The notes beneath the pieces were generated by a model. The model ran no database searches. It was not told the origin of the DNA and was given only the letters and a program-made list of their open reading frames with translations. A DNA stretch of 64,000 bases from Burkholderia stagnalis (lineage in GTDB: Bacteria > Pseudomonadota > Gammaproteobacteria > Burkholderiales > Burkholderiaceae), in NCBI RefSeq assembly GCF_902830275.1, contig NZ_CADESW010000005.1:186001-250000 (forward strand). The letters are read 5' to 3'. The translations under genes and the position numbers were made by a program. Below are positions 17,065 to 25,425 of the stretch, piece after piece. The first letter of the stretch is position 1. Each line of letters starts with the position of its first letter.

Positions 17065-18243
17065 ATGGATACCGAGCCGATCGAACTGGAACCCGACACC
17101 GCAGCGCCGCGCGATATCGATGCCGCACTGCCGCTGCCCGCATGCAGCGCGTTCGACGCGGCGCTCGCGCGCATCGTCGCCGACGCGCGGCTCGCCGCGT
17201 GGCTCGCGCGCTTCCCGGCGATGTCCGGCTGGCGCGCGGCGCTGGACGAGCGGCCGCGCTTCGAGCGCCCCGGCGTGCTGGAGCTGCGGCTGAACGGCGC
17301 GACCGCGCGCGTCGCGATCGATCTCGCGGCGTTTCCGGCGCTCGACGTCGTGGCCGCGCCGGCGCTCGACGCGCGCGGCGATGCCAGCGTGTCGCTGCGC
17401 ACGGCGCTCGCGTCGGCCTTGCTCGCGCCGCTCGTCGCCGCGTTCGCGGCGGCGGGGCTCGACGGCGTGACGATCGGCGGGCTGCGCGCCGTGAATGCGG
17501 CGGCGCTCGACGCGGCCCGCTGCGTGCTGTCGTTCGCGCTCGACGGCGCGCCGATGCGCTGCGCGCTGCTCGACGCACAGATGCCGTGGTTCGACGCGCT
17601 CGCGGCCCGGCTGCGCGGCGAGCGGACACATGACGCCGCGGGCCTGCTCGCGCGCGTGCGCCTGCCCGGCCGGGTGCGGCTCGGCTCGCGCAGGCTGCCG
17701 CTCGCGGTGCTGCGCAGCCTGCGGCCGGGCGACGTGCTGCTGGATCTGGCGCCGGCCGCGCTCGGCGCCGCGCGGGCGGGCCCGCTGCACGCATGGTGGG
17801 GCGCGCGTCGCGCGACGCAATGGCATGCAACCGTTCTGATCGAGGGAACCACGATGACGATGATCGATACACCCGATACCGCCGACGATCTCGACGAGCC
17901 GATCGTCGCGGGCGACCTGCCGGCGGATTCGCCCGCAGATTCACGAGCCGATTCACAGGCCGATACGCCGGACGCCGATACGCCGGGCGCCGCGCCCGAG
18001 CGGGCGAGCCTCGGCGACGTCGACCTGCCCGTGCACGTCGAGATCGACACGCTGTCGCTGTCGATCGCCGAGCTGGCCGCGCTGCGGCCGGGCTACGTGC
18101 TCGAACTGCCGCTCGCCGCGCGCGACGTGCCGGTGCGGCTCGTCGCATACGGCCAGGCGATCGGCGGCGGCCGGCTCGTCGCGGTGGGCGCGCATCTCGG
18201 CGTGCGGATCGACCGGATGGCAGGCGACGATGGTTCAGTTTAA
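17065..18243 (+). CDS. sctQ: Type III secretion cytoplasmic C-ring protein SctQ (HrcQ)
   Basis: A 392-residue protein of the sorting platform. It has an N-terminal Ala/Arg-rich domain and a C-terminal SPOA (FliN-like) domain at about residues 325-392: VHVEIDTLSLSIAELAALRPG, then YVLELPL and VRLVAYGQAIGGGRLVAVG. A Asp/Pro/Ser-rich linker lies at 275-320. One gene encodes both halves, unlike the split hrcQA/hrcQB of Pseudomonas syringae. An internal start could give the C-terminal part alone (separate entry). The stop overlaps the sctR start by 14 bases. Confidence 0.93.
   Translation: MDTEPIELEPDTAAPRDIDAALPLPACSAFDAALARIVADARLAAWLARFPAMSGWRAALDERPRFERPGVLELRLNGATARVAIDLAAFPALDVVAAPALDARGDASVSLRTALASALLAPLVAAFAAAGLDGVTIGGLRAVNAAALDAARCVLSFALDGAPMRCALLDAQMPWFDALAARLRGERTHDAAGLLARVRLPGRVRLGSRRLPLAVLRSLRPGDVLLDLAPAALGAARAGPLHAWWGARRATQWHATVLIEGTTMTMIDTPDTADDLDEPIVAGDLPADSPADSRADSQADTPDADTPGAAPERASLGDVDLPVHVEIDTLSLSIAELAALRPGYVLELPLAARDVPVRLVAYGQAIGGGRLVAVGAHLGVRIDRMAGDDGSV
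17854..18243 (+). other. Putative internal translation start giving a short SctQ-C
   Basis: Inside sctQ an in-frame ATG at 17854 is preceded by GAGGG with 7 bases of spacing, better than the upstream start's own site. It falls just before the linker and would produce a 129-residue protein holding the linker and the whole SPOA domain. Several SctQ proteins (YscQ, SsaQ, SpaO) are known to make such a C-terminal form that assembles with full-length SctQ. Seen: the site and frame. Inferred: that it is used. Confidence 0.6.
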
Positions 18244-18880
18244 CGACATCACCGGCCTGCTGATCGCCGTGCTCGTGATGAGCATGGTGCCGTTCATCGC
18301 GATGGTGGTCACGTCGTACGCGAAGATCGTCGTCGTGCTCGGCCTGCTGCGCAACGCGCTCGGCGTGCAGCAGGTGCCGCCGAACATGGTGCTGAACGGC
18401 ATCGCGATCCTCGTGTCGCTGTACATCATGGCGCCGATCGGCTTCGCCGCGCAGCAGCAGCTGCAGGGGCAGGCGCTGTCGCCGCAGCCGACGCAGGCGA
18501 TGCTGCAGGCGTTCGGCGCGGCGAAGGAGCCGTTCCGCCAGTTCCTCGCCGCGCACTCGCGCGAGCGCGAGAAGCGCTTCTTCCTGCGCTCCGCGTCGGT
18601 GGTCTGGCCGAAGGCCGCGGCCGCGCAGCTGCGCGAGGACGACCTGATCGTGCTCGCGCCCGCGTTCACGCTCGCGCAGATGACCGACGCGTTCCGCATC
18701 GGCTTCATCCTGTACATCGCGTTCATCATCGTCGATCTCGTGATCGCGAACGTGCTGATGTCGATGGGGATGAACCAGGTGCAGCCGACCAACGTCGCGA
18801 TTCCGTTCAAGCTGATGCTGTTCGTCGTGATGGACGGCTGGTCGACGCTCGTGCACGGCCTCGTGCTGACCTATGCCTGA
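18230..18880 (+). CDS. sctR: Type III export gate protein SctR (HrcR)
   Basis: A 216-residue inner-membrane protein, five copies of which form the core of the export gate with SctS and SctT. Hydrophobic helices lie at about 7-28, 52-72, 158-180 and 190-212, with the conserved stretch MTDAFRIGFILYIAFIIVD and the C-terminal PFKLMLFVVMDGW. Intact and of normal length. It starts within the last 14 bases of sctQ; sctS follows after 39 bases with a GAGGAG ribosome site. Confidence 0.97.
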   Translation: MVQFNDITGLLIAVLVMSMVPFIAMVVTSYAKIVVVLGLLRNALGVQQVPPNMVLNGIAILVSLYIMAPIGFAAQQQLQGQALSPQPTQAMLQAFGAAKEPFRQFLAAHSREREKRFFLRSASVVWPKAAAAQLREDDLIVLAPAFTLAQMTDAFRIGFILYIAFIIVDLVIANVLMSMGMNQVQPTNVAIPFKLMLFVVMDGWSTLVHGLVLTYA

Positions 18881-18919
18881 ATCGCCATTTCCGTTTCCCG
18901 ATCCCGAGGAGATTCATCG

Positions 18920-19183
18920 ATGGACATCGACGACCTGATCCGGCTCACGTCGCAAGGCATGATGCTATGCCTATACATCTCGCTGCCCGTCGTGCTCGTC
19001 GCGGCCGCATCCGGGCTCGCGATCTCGTTCCTGCAGGCGATCACGTCGCTGCAGGAGCAGAGCATCTCGTACGGCGTGAAGCTCGTCGCGGTGACGGTGA
19101 CCGTCGCGGTCGCCGGGCCGTGGGCGGCCGCCGAGATCCTGCATTTCGCGCAGCAGCTTCTTTCCGCGGCGGTGCCGTCGTGA
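18920..19183 (+). CDS. sctS: Type III export gate protein SctS (HrcS)
   Basis: An 87-residue inner-membrane protein with two hairpin helices (about 15-38 and 52-75) separated by the family loop ITSLQEQSISYGVKL. It completes the SctR5-S4-T1 export gate. CGAGGAG stands upstream of the ATG at 18920. Its stop overlaps the GTG start of the next gene (GTGA at 19180-19183), coupling export-gate and hpaA translation. Confidence 0.96.
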   Translation: MDIDDLIRLTSQGMMLCLYISLPVVLVAAASGLAISFLQAITSLQEQSISYGVKLVAVTVTVAVAGPWAAAEILHFAQQLLSAAVPS

Positions 19184-20064
19184 GCCGCGTGACGCATGCG
19201 AGTGCGCAGGCGATTCACGCGCCGAAGCCCGATCCGCGGCGACGCCGGCCGGTGCGCGCGCGCACCGCGACCACCTATGGCAAGTACGGCACGCGCTTCA
19301 CTTATTCGAACGGCTATCAGGCGATCGCGCTCGCCGCGCGCAACCAGATGCTCGCGAAGCTCAAGCCGCGCCCGAAGACGGCCGCGGCGGGCTCGCGCCG
19401 GCGTCGCCGCGCCGAGAGCCAGGACGAATCGTTCGACGGCGGCGACGAATCGACGCTGCCGCATGCGCACGTCGCGCCGCATGACGAGCACGACCGGCAT
19501 TCGGGCGGGCAGGGCGGCGGCCGGCAGCAGCGCGATCAGGACGAGCGCGACGGCGAACAGGGGACGGTCGCTGTGCTGCCGCGCGTGCGCATGGCGCGGG
19601 CGCGGCCGGCTTCCGCGCCTGCACCCGCGCAGCGCGCGCTGAGCGACATCGCCCGCACGCTCGCCGATGCGGCGCAGCGCGAGCATGCGCTGCGGCACCT
19701 GTGGGCCGACACGCTGCTCCAGCTCGGCCGGCGCGTCGATGCGCAGCCCGGCGCGCACGTCACGGCCGCGCTGCTGAATCACCAGGCGGATCTGCTCGCC
19801 GCGCGCCTGCGCAGCGGCCCGTTGACGCCGATCGGCTGGAGCGGCGTCAAGCAGGTGCTGCTCGACGCGATGCAAAGCGCGGGCGGCGCGCCGCGCGATG
19901 CGTCGATCGCGCGCAGCGAGCGCGCGCGCACGCACTATCTGTTGCTGCCGCTGCTCGTGTTCAACGCGGAGCGTCCGTCGACGAGCCCGCAGCTCGCACG
20001 CGCGATCGCGGGCGTCGAGACGCTGCGCGGCGGCGTGTCGGTCGCGCAGCGGCCGAATGCGTGA
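19180..20064 (+). CDS. hpaA: Type III secretion control protein HpaA-like
   Basis: A 294-residue protein at the hpaA position directly behind sctS. The first 70 residues are strongly basic (PKPDPRRRRPVRARTATTYGK) and the middle is disordered, with acidic and His/Gln-rich runs; the C-terminal 130 residues are helical (ALSDIARTLADAAQREHALRHLW). In Xanthomonas, HpaA is itself secreted and binds HpaB to set the order of export, which is consistent with an hpaB gene in the same cluster. Start is GTG 19180, overlapping the sctS stop. Assignment is by synteny and overall character rather than by strong motifs. Confidence 0.75.
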   Translation: MSRVTHASAQAIHAPKPDPRRRRPVRARTATTYGKYGTRFTYSNGYQAIALAARNQMLAKLKPRPKTAAAGSRRRRRAESQDESFDGGDESTLPHAHVAPHDEHDRHSGGQGGGRQQRDQDERDGEQGTVAVLPRVRMARARPASAPAPAQRALSDIARTLADAAQREHALRHLWADTLLQLGRRVDAQPGAHVTAALLNHQADLLAARLRSGPLTPIGWSGVKQVLLDAMQSAGGAPRDASIARSERARTHYLLLPLLVFNAERPSTSPQLARAIAGVETLRGGVSVAQRPNA

Positions 20065-20076
20065 GCGTCGCGGCGC

Positions 20077-20138
20077 TTCGCAAATGCGGCGATGAATTCG
20101 CATGACGAAGCAACTGCGAGGCCGCATCGAACTATTCT
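20077..20138 (+). promoter_or_regulatory. hrpII/PIP box and -10-like hexamer for the sctD operon
   Basis: TTCGC at 20077-20081, 15 bases, TTCGC at 20097-20101, then 31 bases and TATTCT at 20133-20138 (YANNNT). It lies in the 154-base gap between hpaA and sctD, showing that sctD heads its own transcript here. Confidence 0.9.
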
Positions 20139-20218
20139 GGCTACATGGACGAACGATGCAGTGCGATCGATTCGGCCGACGCAAGTGAACCGCACCACGC
20201 AACGTAAAGGAGCCACCG

Positions 20219-21217
20219 ATGAAGCTGCTGCGAATCCTGACCGGGCTGCACGCCGGCGCGGAAATCGCGCTCGACGCGGGCGAGCACCGGATCGGCGCGG
20301 GCGAGGACGCGGAGATTCGCATCACCGACTGGCGCGACGGCGATCTGCTGCTGTCGATCGATGCGCAGGGCGTGACGTGCGCGCGGCGCGCGACGCCGGT
20401 GCCGCCGGAGACGGCCGCCGATCCGTTCGACGCGGACGGCTCGCCGCTGCTGATGCTCGACTTCGTGCCGGTGCCGTTCGGCGAGACCGCGCTTTGCGTC
20501 GGGCCGGCCGACGGCGCGTGGCCGGGCGATCTCGAACTGCTCGCGACGCTGTGGGCGCCGCCGCCCGGCGCCGATGCGGCGCGGCGCGGCGCGCAGCGCA
20601 AGCTCGCGGCGTGCGCGGCGGCAGGCGGCGCGCTCGTCGCCGGGCTGCTCGCGATGGGCGCGATGCTGGCGAGCGCGCATCCGGGTGCGCCGCCGCCGGT
20701 CGAGACCGCCGACGCGCTCGCGAATCGCCTGGGCGCGGCGCTCAAAGGCGCGGGCTACGCGGAGCTGCATGCCGCGCCGCGCGGCGCGATGGTCGCCGTC
20801 ACCGGGATGGTCGCGACGCCCGCCGACGATCTGGCCGCGCGCAAGCTGCTCGACCGGCTCGCCGCGCACCGCGTCGAGCGCCAGTACGACGTCGCGCAGG
20901 ACGATGCGCAGAGCATCGGCGAATCGCTTGGCGTGTCGGGCGCGACGGTCGCGTATGCGGGGCAGGGGCGCTTCCGGGTGTCGGGCGTCGTGCCGGACGT
21001 CGCGCGGCTGCGCGCGGCGGTCGAGCGGGTGCGCGCGGACGTCGGGCCGAACGTGCGGGCGATCGACGTCGATGCGCACCAGTCCGGCGATGCGCCGGTG
21101 CCGGTCGCTTACTCGGGGATGCTCGAGATCGGCGACGTGCGCTACATCGAGACGCCGGACGGCGTGAAGCATGTGTTTGCGGGCGCGCCGGCTGACGGCG
21201 CGCCGGACCTCAACTGA
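20219..21217 (+). CDS. sctD: Type III secretion inner-membrane ring protein SctD (HrpD5)
   Basis: A 332-residue bitopic protein forming the outer circle of the inner-membrane ring. An N-terminal FHA-like cytoplasmic domain (residues 1-105) opens with LLRILTGLHAGAEIALDAGEHRIG, the usual FHA-type start. One transmembrane helix lies at about 135-158, followed by periplasmic ring-building (BON-like) repeats. AAAGGAG precedes the ATG at 20219. A dedicated hrpII box lies 118 bases upstream. Sequence conservation in SctD is low but fold pattern, length and position agree. Confidence 0.9.
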   Translation: MKLLRILTGLHAGAEIALDAGEHRIGAGEDAEIRITDWRDGDLLLSIDAQGVTCARRATPVPPETAADPFDADGSPLLMLDFVPVPFGETALCVGPADGAWPGDLELLATLWAPPPGADAARRGAQRKLAACAAAGGALVAGLLAMGAMLASAHPGAPPPVETADALANRLGAALKGAGYAELHAAPRGAMVAVTGMVATPADDLAARKLLDRLAAHRVERQYDVAQDDAQSIGESLGVSGATVAYAGQGRFRVSGVVPDVARLRAAVERVRADVGPNVRAIDVDAHQSGDAPVPVAYSGMLEIGDVRYIETPDGVKHVFAGAPADGAPDLN

Positions 21218-21230
21218 CAGGAGAAGCAGC

Positions 21231-21482
21231 ATGTACGAAGCATTGGAACAGGCAGCGGACGCATGCGGGCCGCTCGAGCAGGCGCTTGGCGCGCCCGACG
21301 GGGCGATGCGGATCGGCACGCTGCGCCAGGCGCTCGGCGAGACGGCCGAGCGGGTGAGCGCGGCCACCGCGCAGGCGGCGAGCGATTTCGATCGCGATGC
21401 GATGCAGAAGATCTATCGCGGGCTGCTGGCGGCGCAGCGGATCGTCGCGACGCTGCACGACGCGAACATGACGGCCGCATAG
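21231..21482 (+). CDS. Small HrpD6-like type III secretion protein
   Basis: An 83-residue, helical, acidic protein 13 bases behind sctD with AGGAG upstream. It sits at the place of hrpD6 in Xanthomonas and has the same size. The sequence is Ala/Gln-rich with heptad-like spacing (LRQALGETAERVSAATAQAASDF), as expected for a small coiled-coil co-chaperone or needle-chaperone type protein. HrpD6 affects secretion control in Xanthomonas. Function here is inferred from position; similarity is not strong by eye. Confidence 0.72.
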   Translation: MYEALEQAADACGPLEQALGAPDGAMRIGTLRQALGETAERVSAATAQAASDFDRDAMQKIYRGLLAAQRIVATLHDANMTAA

Positions 21483-21597
21483 CGGCCACGGTTTCGCCGC
21501 GCGCTGCGCGGCAAAAAAGCGGCGAGTCGCCCGGTCGGGCGGCGGGCCGGATCTTTGTCAACGCGTGAACGAATCACGCACATTCAGGAGAGTAATC

Positions 21598-21774
21598 ATG
21601 TCGGCATTGGTAGGCGGTGCACTGGGCGAAATGACCAAGGACACGATGGCAGGCATCGCGTTTTCGAAAGCGGCGACGAAGCTGCAGCAGATGCAGGAAA
21701 TGACGAAGGCGGAAAACGACGTGAAGAAACAGGCGACGAAGATGGTCTCCGACGCGTCGAAGCCGGCGCAGTAA
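21598..21774 (+). CDS. Candidate Hrp pilin / needle subunit (hrpE position)
   Basis: A 58-residue protein starting at ATG 21598 with AGGAG 9 bases upstream. It lies between the hrpD6-like gene and hpaB, exactly where hrpE, the Hrp pilin gene, stands in Hrp2 clusters. The composition fits a needle/pilin: small, no Cys, no Trp, a Gly/Ala-rich N-terminus and a polar helix with Met/Gln/Lys heptads (LQQMQEMTKAENDVKKQAT). It is shorter than known Hrp pilins (about 80-95 residues), so the assignment is by position and character. No other pilin candidate is visible in the island. Confidence 0.62.
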   Translation: MSALVGGALGEMTKDTMAGIAFSKAATKLQQMQEMTKAENDVKKQATKMVSDASKPAQ

Positions 21775-21864
21775 GCCGGTTGCCGTTCGGCATCGTGTTG
21801 TCCGGCCGGCGCGCGAGCGCCGGCTGGTTTCTTTTCGGCAGCCGGATACCGGGGTGGAACGGTC

Positions 21865-22320
21865 ATGAGTTGGGAACGTTATGTGCAGGTCATCACGGAG
21901 GTGTGCGCGATCGTCGATCTGCCGGACGTCGAATACGTGCTCGAGACGCGCACGATCGACGTCGAGGGCTTCGATGTGCGCATCGAGTATTTCGACGAGG
22001 ATCCCGAGTCGATGTACGTGAACTTCCATTTCGGGATCGTCAGCGCGGGCCGCACGCTCGCGGTGTACCGGCTGCTGCTCGAGGCGAACCTGTTGATCTA
22101 CGCGCAGGACCAGGCGCAGCTCGGGATCGACGCGGATACGGGCAGCATCGTGCTGCTGATGCGGCTGCCGCTCACGCCGGACGTGACGGGCGAGACGGTC
22201 GCCAACCTGTTCGCGCACTACGCGGAGCACGGCCGCTACTGGCGGCAGAACATCATCGAATCGGGCGACGAGATGTTCGGCGGCATCGCGTCCGGCGAAT
22301 ACTTCTGGCTGCGGGTGTAG
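21865..22320 (+). CDS. hpaB: Type III secretion chaperone HpaB-like (class IB)
   Basis: A 151-residue acidic protein of the CesT-type chaperone fold: alternating helices and strands, for example VEGFDVRIEYFDEDPESMYVNFHFGIV, then YRLLLEANLLIYAQ, then GSIVLLMRLPL. In Hrp2 systems HpaB is the general effector chaperone that controls export together with HpaA. Its position, two genes behind hrpD6 and last of the rightward series, is the canonical one. The 90-base gap before it contains a GC-rich inverted repeat but no hrpII box, so it is probably read through from the sctD promoter. Confidence 0.85.
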   Translation: MSWERYVQVITEVCAIVDLPDVEYVLETRTIDVEGFDVRIEYFDEDPESMYVNFHFGIVSAGRTLAVYRLLLEANLLIYAQDQAQLGIDADTGSIVLLMRLPLTPDVTGETVANLFAHYAEHGRYWRQNIIESGDEMFGGIASGEYFWLRV

Positions 22321-22544
22321 CGGCAAGCGCGTGGCGGCCGGCGCGCTCGATGAGGAGACGCGACTGGCGATCCCTGCGGGTAGCCCAATCGTAACGGAAC
22401 GTCACAAACTGCTGCGCGGATCCGGCGCGAACGAGACGATAGCGGCACGCATCCACGCGCTGCGCCCCGTACCAAGCGGCGGCACGGCGCGCGGATCGAG
22501 CCCGAACCCTTCGTATTCGAACCCGCTTGCCGAGAGGATCCGCC

Positions 22545-23981
22545 ATGTTTTCGACACTCTATTTCGCCGCCGCCGCCGCGCTCGCCAATCCGTCGTCGAC
22601 CGACGCCTATCCGGCGCGCGTGCTCGACGGCCGCTTCGCCGACGCGGCCGCGCTCGTCGCCGCGCGCTGCGAAGCCGAGCCGGGCGATGCGGCCGCCGAC
22701 GTGCGCGATGTTCACGCGTACGCGGACATCCAGCTCGTGCTCGGCCGATTCGAGGAAGCCGAGGAAACGTTCCGCCGCGCGCAGAAGCTGCTGCGCGATT
22801 CGCGCGACCAGACGCGCGTGATGACCTGCCGCAACGCGAGCTGGCAGGCGTTCTTCCAGAACCGCTTCGGCGTCGCGCAGGCGGGCTTCCGGCGGATCGC
22901 CGACGATCGCGCGGCGAGCGCCGCGCAGAAGCTCGAGAGCCTCGTCGGCGAGTGCGTCGTCATGCATCATCTCGGCCGCGCCGAGGACGCGATGGCGGCG
23001 CTCGACGTGCTCGACGCCGCCGCCCGCGACGCCGATCCGCGCTGGCAGCCGCTCGCGGGCGCGCTGCGCGCGGACTTGCTGCTGCAATACCGGATCGGCC
23101 GCGCCGATGCGCTCGGCGACCATGTCTACTGGCGCTCCGCGCTCGCCGATATGCCGTTGTCGGCGTTCGCGGAAACCGCTGCGCCGGCGGCGGGCGCCGA
23201 TGCGCTGCCGCTGCTGCGGATGCGCGTCGACTACCTGCGGCAGGCGTGCGCGCTCGCATCCGGCGACCACGCGGCGCTCGCGCAGATCGACGCGCACGTG
23301 AGCTGGTGCGCGAAGGCCGGGCTCGTCGATTACCAGCGCAGCGTGCGCCTGGAAGTCGCGCTCGCGGCGCTCGCCGGCCAGGCGCCGAATCTCGCGGACA
23401 CGATGATCGCGCCGTATCGCGACGCGGCCGGGCGCTGCGGCTCGCACGTGCGCTGGACGCTCGACTACCTGTATTGCGCGGCGAAGGTGCGCGAGCAGCA
23501 GGGGCGGATTCGCGAATCGTCGTCGCTGTATGCGCGTTATGCGCTCGCATCGGTGCGGCACGTGCGCTCGGACGGCGCGGCGCTGGCGCCCGCGCTCGCA
23601 ATCGCGCGCTGCGGCACGCAGGCGGCCGCGCCGAGCGACGACGTCAGCGCGCGGCTGCCCGGCAAGTACCGGCGCGCGTATCGCTACCTGATGGAGCGGC
23701 TCGACCAGCGCGACCTGTCGGTGCGGGAGATCGCCGCGCACATCGACGTGACCGAGCGCGCGCTGCAGGCGGCATTCAAGACCTATCTCGGGCTGTCGCC
23801 GAGCGAGCTGATCCGGCGCCAGCGGATGGAGCGGATTCGTGGCGAGCTGCTGTCCGATGCGCCGGGCGCGGCGAGCGTGCTGGAGGTCGCGAGCCGCTGG
23901 GGTATCCAGCATCGGTCGACGCTCGTCAACGGCTATCGGCGCATGTTCGACGAAGCGCCGTCGCAGACGGCCGGCCGTTGA
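22545..23981 (+). CDS. hrpB: AraC-family transcriptional activator of the HrpB/HrpX type
   Basis: A 478-residue regulator. The first 350 residues form TPR-like helices (FEEAEETFRRAQKLLRD and similar), as in Ralstonia HrpB and Xanthomonas HrpX. The last 110 residues hold the double helix-turn-helix of AraC proteins (LSVREIAAHIDVTERALQAAF, then LSPSELIRRQRMERIRGEL and a second HTH around WGIQHRSTLVNGYRRMF). Such proteins bind the hrpII/PIP box, seven copies of which surround this gene. ATG 22545 has GAGAGG upstream. No hrpII box precedes its own start; in Ralstonia hrpB is switched on by HrpG, so another regulator may act here. Confidence 0.93.
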   Translation: MFSTLYFAAAAALANPSSTDAYPARVLDGRFADAAALVAARCEAEPGDAAADVRDVHAYADIQLVLGRFEEAEETFRRAQKLLRDSRDQTRVMTCRNASWQAFFQNRFGVAQAGFRRIADDRAASAAQKLESLVGECVVMHHLGRAEDAMAALDVLDAAARDADPRWQPLAGALRADLLLQYRIGRADALGDHVYWRSALADMPLSAFAETAAPAAGADALPLLRMRVDYLRQACALASGDHAALAQIDAHVSWCAKAGLVDYQRSVRLEVALAALAGQAPNLADTMIAPYRDAAGRCGSHVRWTLDYLYCAAKVREQQGRIRESSSLYARYALASVRHVRSDGAALAPALAIARCGTQAAAPSDDVSARLPGKYRRAYRYLMERLDQRDLSVREIAAHIDVTERALQAAFKTYLGLSPSELIRRQRMERIRGELLSDAPGAASVLEVASRWGIQHRSTLVNGYRRMFDEAPSQTAGR

Positions 23982-24039
23982 GGATGCAGGCGGCGATGCC
24001 TGGCGCGTCGCCGCATCGCTTCGGTGTCGCGGGCACGCA

Positions 24040-25152
24040 TTACGACGACACCGCCTTCCTGATCATGTCGATCAGCTTCATCCTGAAGCTGTTGACCATC
24101 TCCGCCACCGCCAGCAGCTGTTTCGCGAAGCCGACTGCGCGCTGCATCTCGATCGCCTGCCGGGTCTCGTGCTCGATCTGCTGGGGGCTCGGCATGCCGG
24201 ATGCGGCGAATGCCGGCGTACCAGGGGCGCCGTGCGATCCGTGCGCGGCCCCGAACGGCGCCGGTTGCGCGTGTGCGGGGCCGGTTGCCTGCGGCGCGTC
24301 GCTCAGATCGATGAGATGGCCTTCCTGCGCGTGGGTGGGATGCAGCACGGTCGGTTGCAGAACCGGATGATGTGCGACTGCCTGCAATTCGTCGGGTGTG
24401 GCTTCGAGCAGTGACGGCGGCGTTCCGGCGGGCTTGGGCGTCGAAGGCGCGTCGCTCAGGTAGATGAGGTTGCCTTCGTGTGTGGGCGCCGAATGAAGCG
24501 CGGTCGGCTGCAGAACCGGATGATGCGCGACCGCCTGCAATTCATCGGGTGTCGCTTCGAGCAGTGACGGCGGTGTTCCGACGGGCTTCGGCGTCGAAGG
24601 CGGATCGCTCAGGTCGATGAGGTTGCCTTCGTGCGCGTGGGTGGCATGCAGCACGGTCGGTTGTAGAACCGGATGATGCGCGACCGCCCGCAATTCATCG
24701 GGTGTTGCTTCGAGCAACGACGGCGGCGTTCCGGTGGGCTTGGGCGTCGCCGGCGGATCGCTCAGGTCGATAAGGTTGCCTTCGTGCGAGGGCGCCGAAT
24801 GAAGCACGGCCGGCTGCAGAACCGGAATATGTGCGACCGCCTGCAATTCGGCGGGCGTGGCTTCGAGCAGCGACGCCTGCTTGTCGGCGGGCTTCGGCGG
24901 CGATTGGGTTTTTGACGCATCGGAACGGACCGCCGCCGATGACGACTGGCTGGACGGCACGGCGCCGCGCTTGTGCGACATGCGCGCCCGCTGCACCGGA
25001 TTGCCCGACGACGTCAGCCCCGGCGGCTTGGCGCGGATCGCGTTGCTCCGCTTGAGCGTGACCGCGCTGTTCGCGCCTCCGGACAGGCCGACGCGGTCGG
25101 CTTGACCCGCGTCCGTGGTGGTCGGTACGGACCGGGCGTCGGTTCGAATCAC
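24040..25152 (-). CDS. Candidate type III effector with four 51-residue repeats
   Basis: A 370-residue protein of unknown family. The start is GTG 25152, with AGGAG 7 bases upstream; an in-frame ATG further up has no site. Residues 1-90 are Ser/Thr/Ala/Pro-rich with few acidic residues, like a type III signal. Residues 94-286 are four near-identical 51-residue repeats, each with SLLEATPDEL, HPVLQPTVLH and EGNLIDLSD as fixed blocks separated by a variable His/Ala stretch and a Pro-rich linker. The last 45 residues are a charged-hydrophobic helix (QRAVGFAKQLLAVAEMVNSF). A perfect hrpII box stands 107 bases upstream. Repeats suggest protein binding; secretion is inferred from the box and N-terminus. 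Confidence 0.78.
   Translation of the reverse strand: MIRTDARSVPTTTDAGQADRVGLSGGANSAVTLKRSNAIRAKPPGLTSSGNPVQRARMSHKRGAVPSSQSSSAAVRSDASKTQSPPKPADKQASLLEATPAELQAVAHIPVLQPAVLHSAPSHEGNLIDLSDPPATPKPTGTPPSLLEATPDELRAVAHHPVLQPTVLHATHAHEGNLIDLSDPPSTPKPVGTPPSLLEATPDELQAVAHHPVLQPTALHSAPTHEGNLIYLSDAPSTPKPAGTPPSLLEATPDELQAVAHHPVLQPTVLHPTHAQEGHLIDLSDAPQATGPAHAQPAPFGAAHGSHGAPGTPAFAASGMPSPQQIEHETRQAIEMQRAVGFAKQLLAVAEMVNSFRMKLIDMIRKAVSS
24295..24873 (-). repeat. Tandem 153-bp coding repeats (four copies)
   Basis: Four head-to-tail copies of a 153-base unit, the last shortened, inside the candidate effector gene. The second to fourth units are most alike; differences cluster in the codons for the His/Ala stretch and in the linker. 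The high identity between units points to recent duplication or gene conversion, and copy number may differ between strains. Confidence 0.9.
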
Positions 25153-25223
25153 GATACGGCTCCTGTAGAAATGCGTGTGCCGCATGTCCCGTCGAGCGAC
25201 GGGCAGGGTCGGCGCACGGTGGC

Positions 25224-25284
25224 ACTGTACGGGGTCGGTGCGCCGCGGGCGGCCGCGGCGCGAAGCGGCGCACCCGCGCGCGAA
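25224..25284 (-). promoter_or_regulatory. hrpII/PIP box and -10-like hexamer for the repeat effector gene
   Basis: Read leftward: TTCGC (25284-25280), 15 bases, TTCGC (25264-25260), 30 bases, TACAGT (25229-25224; YANNNT). The gene's GTG start lies 107 bases below the box. Confidence 0.9.
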
Positions 25285-25425
25285 CGTCGCGGACATCGCG
25301 AACGTCGTCGGCGCGGCGCGCACGATCGCGATTCGCGCCCGTCACCGCGTCTTCGCATACACGCGGCGCACCCGCGCGCCGGCACCCGACAATCGACGCG
25401 TCCCTTCCCTGAACCGGAGCCCCCG

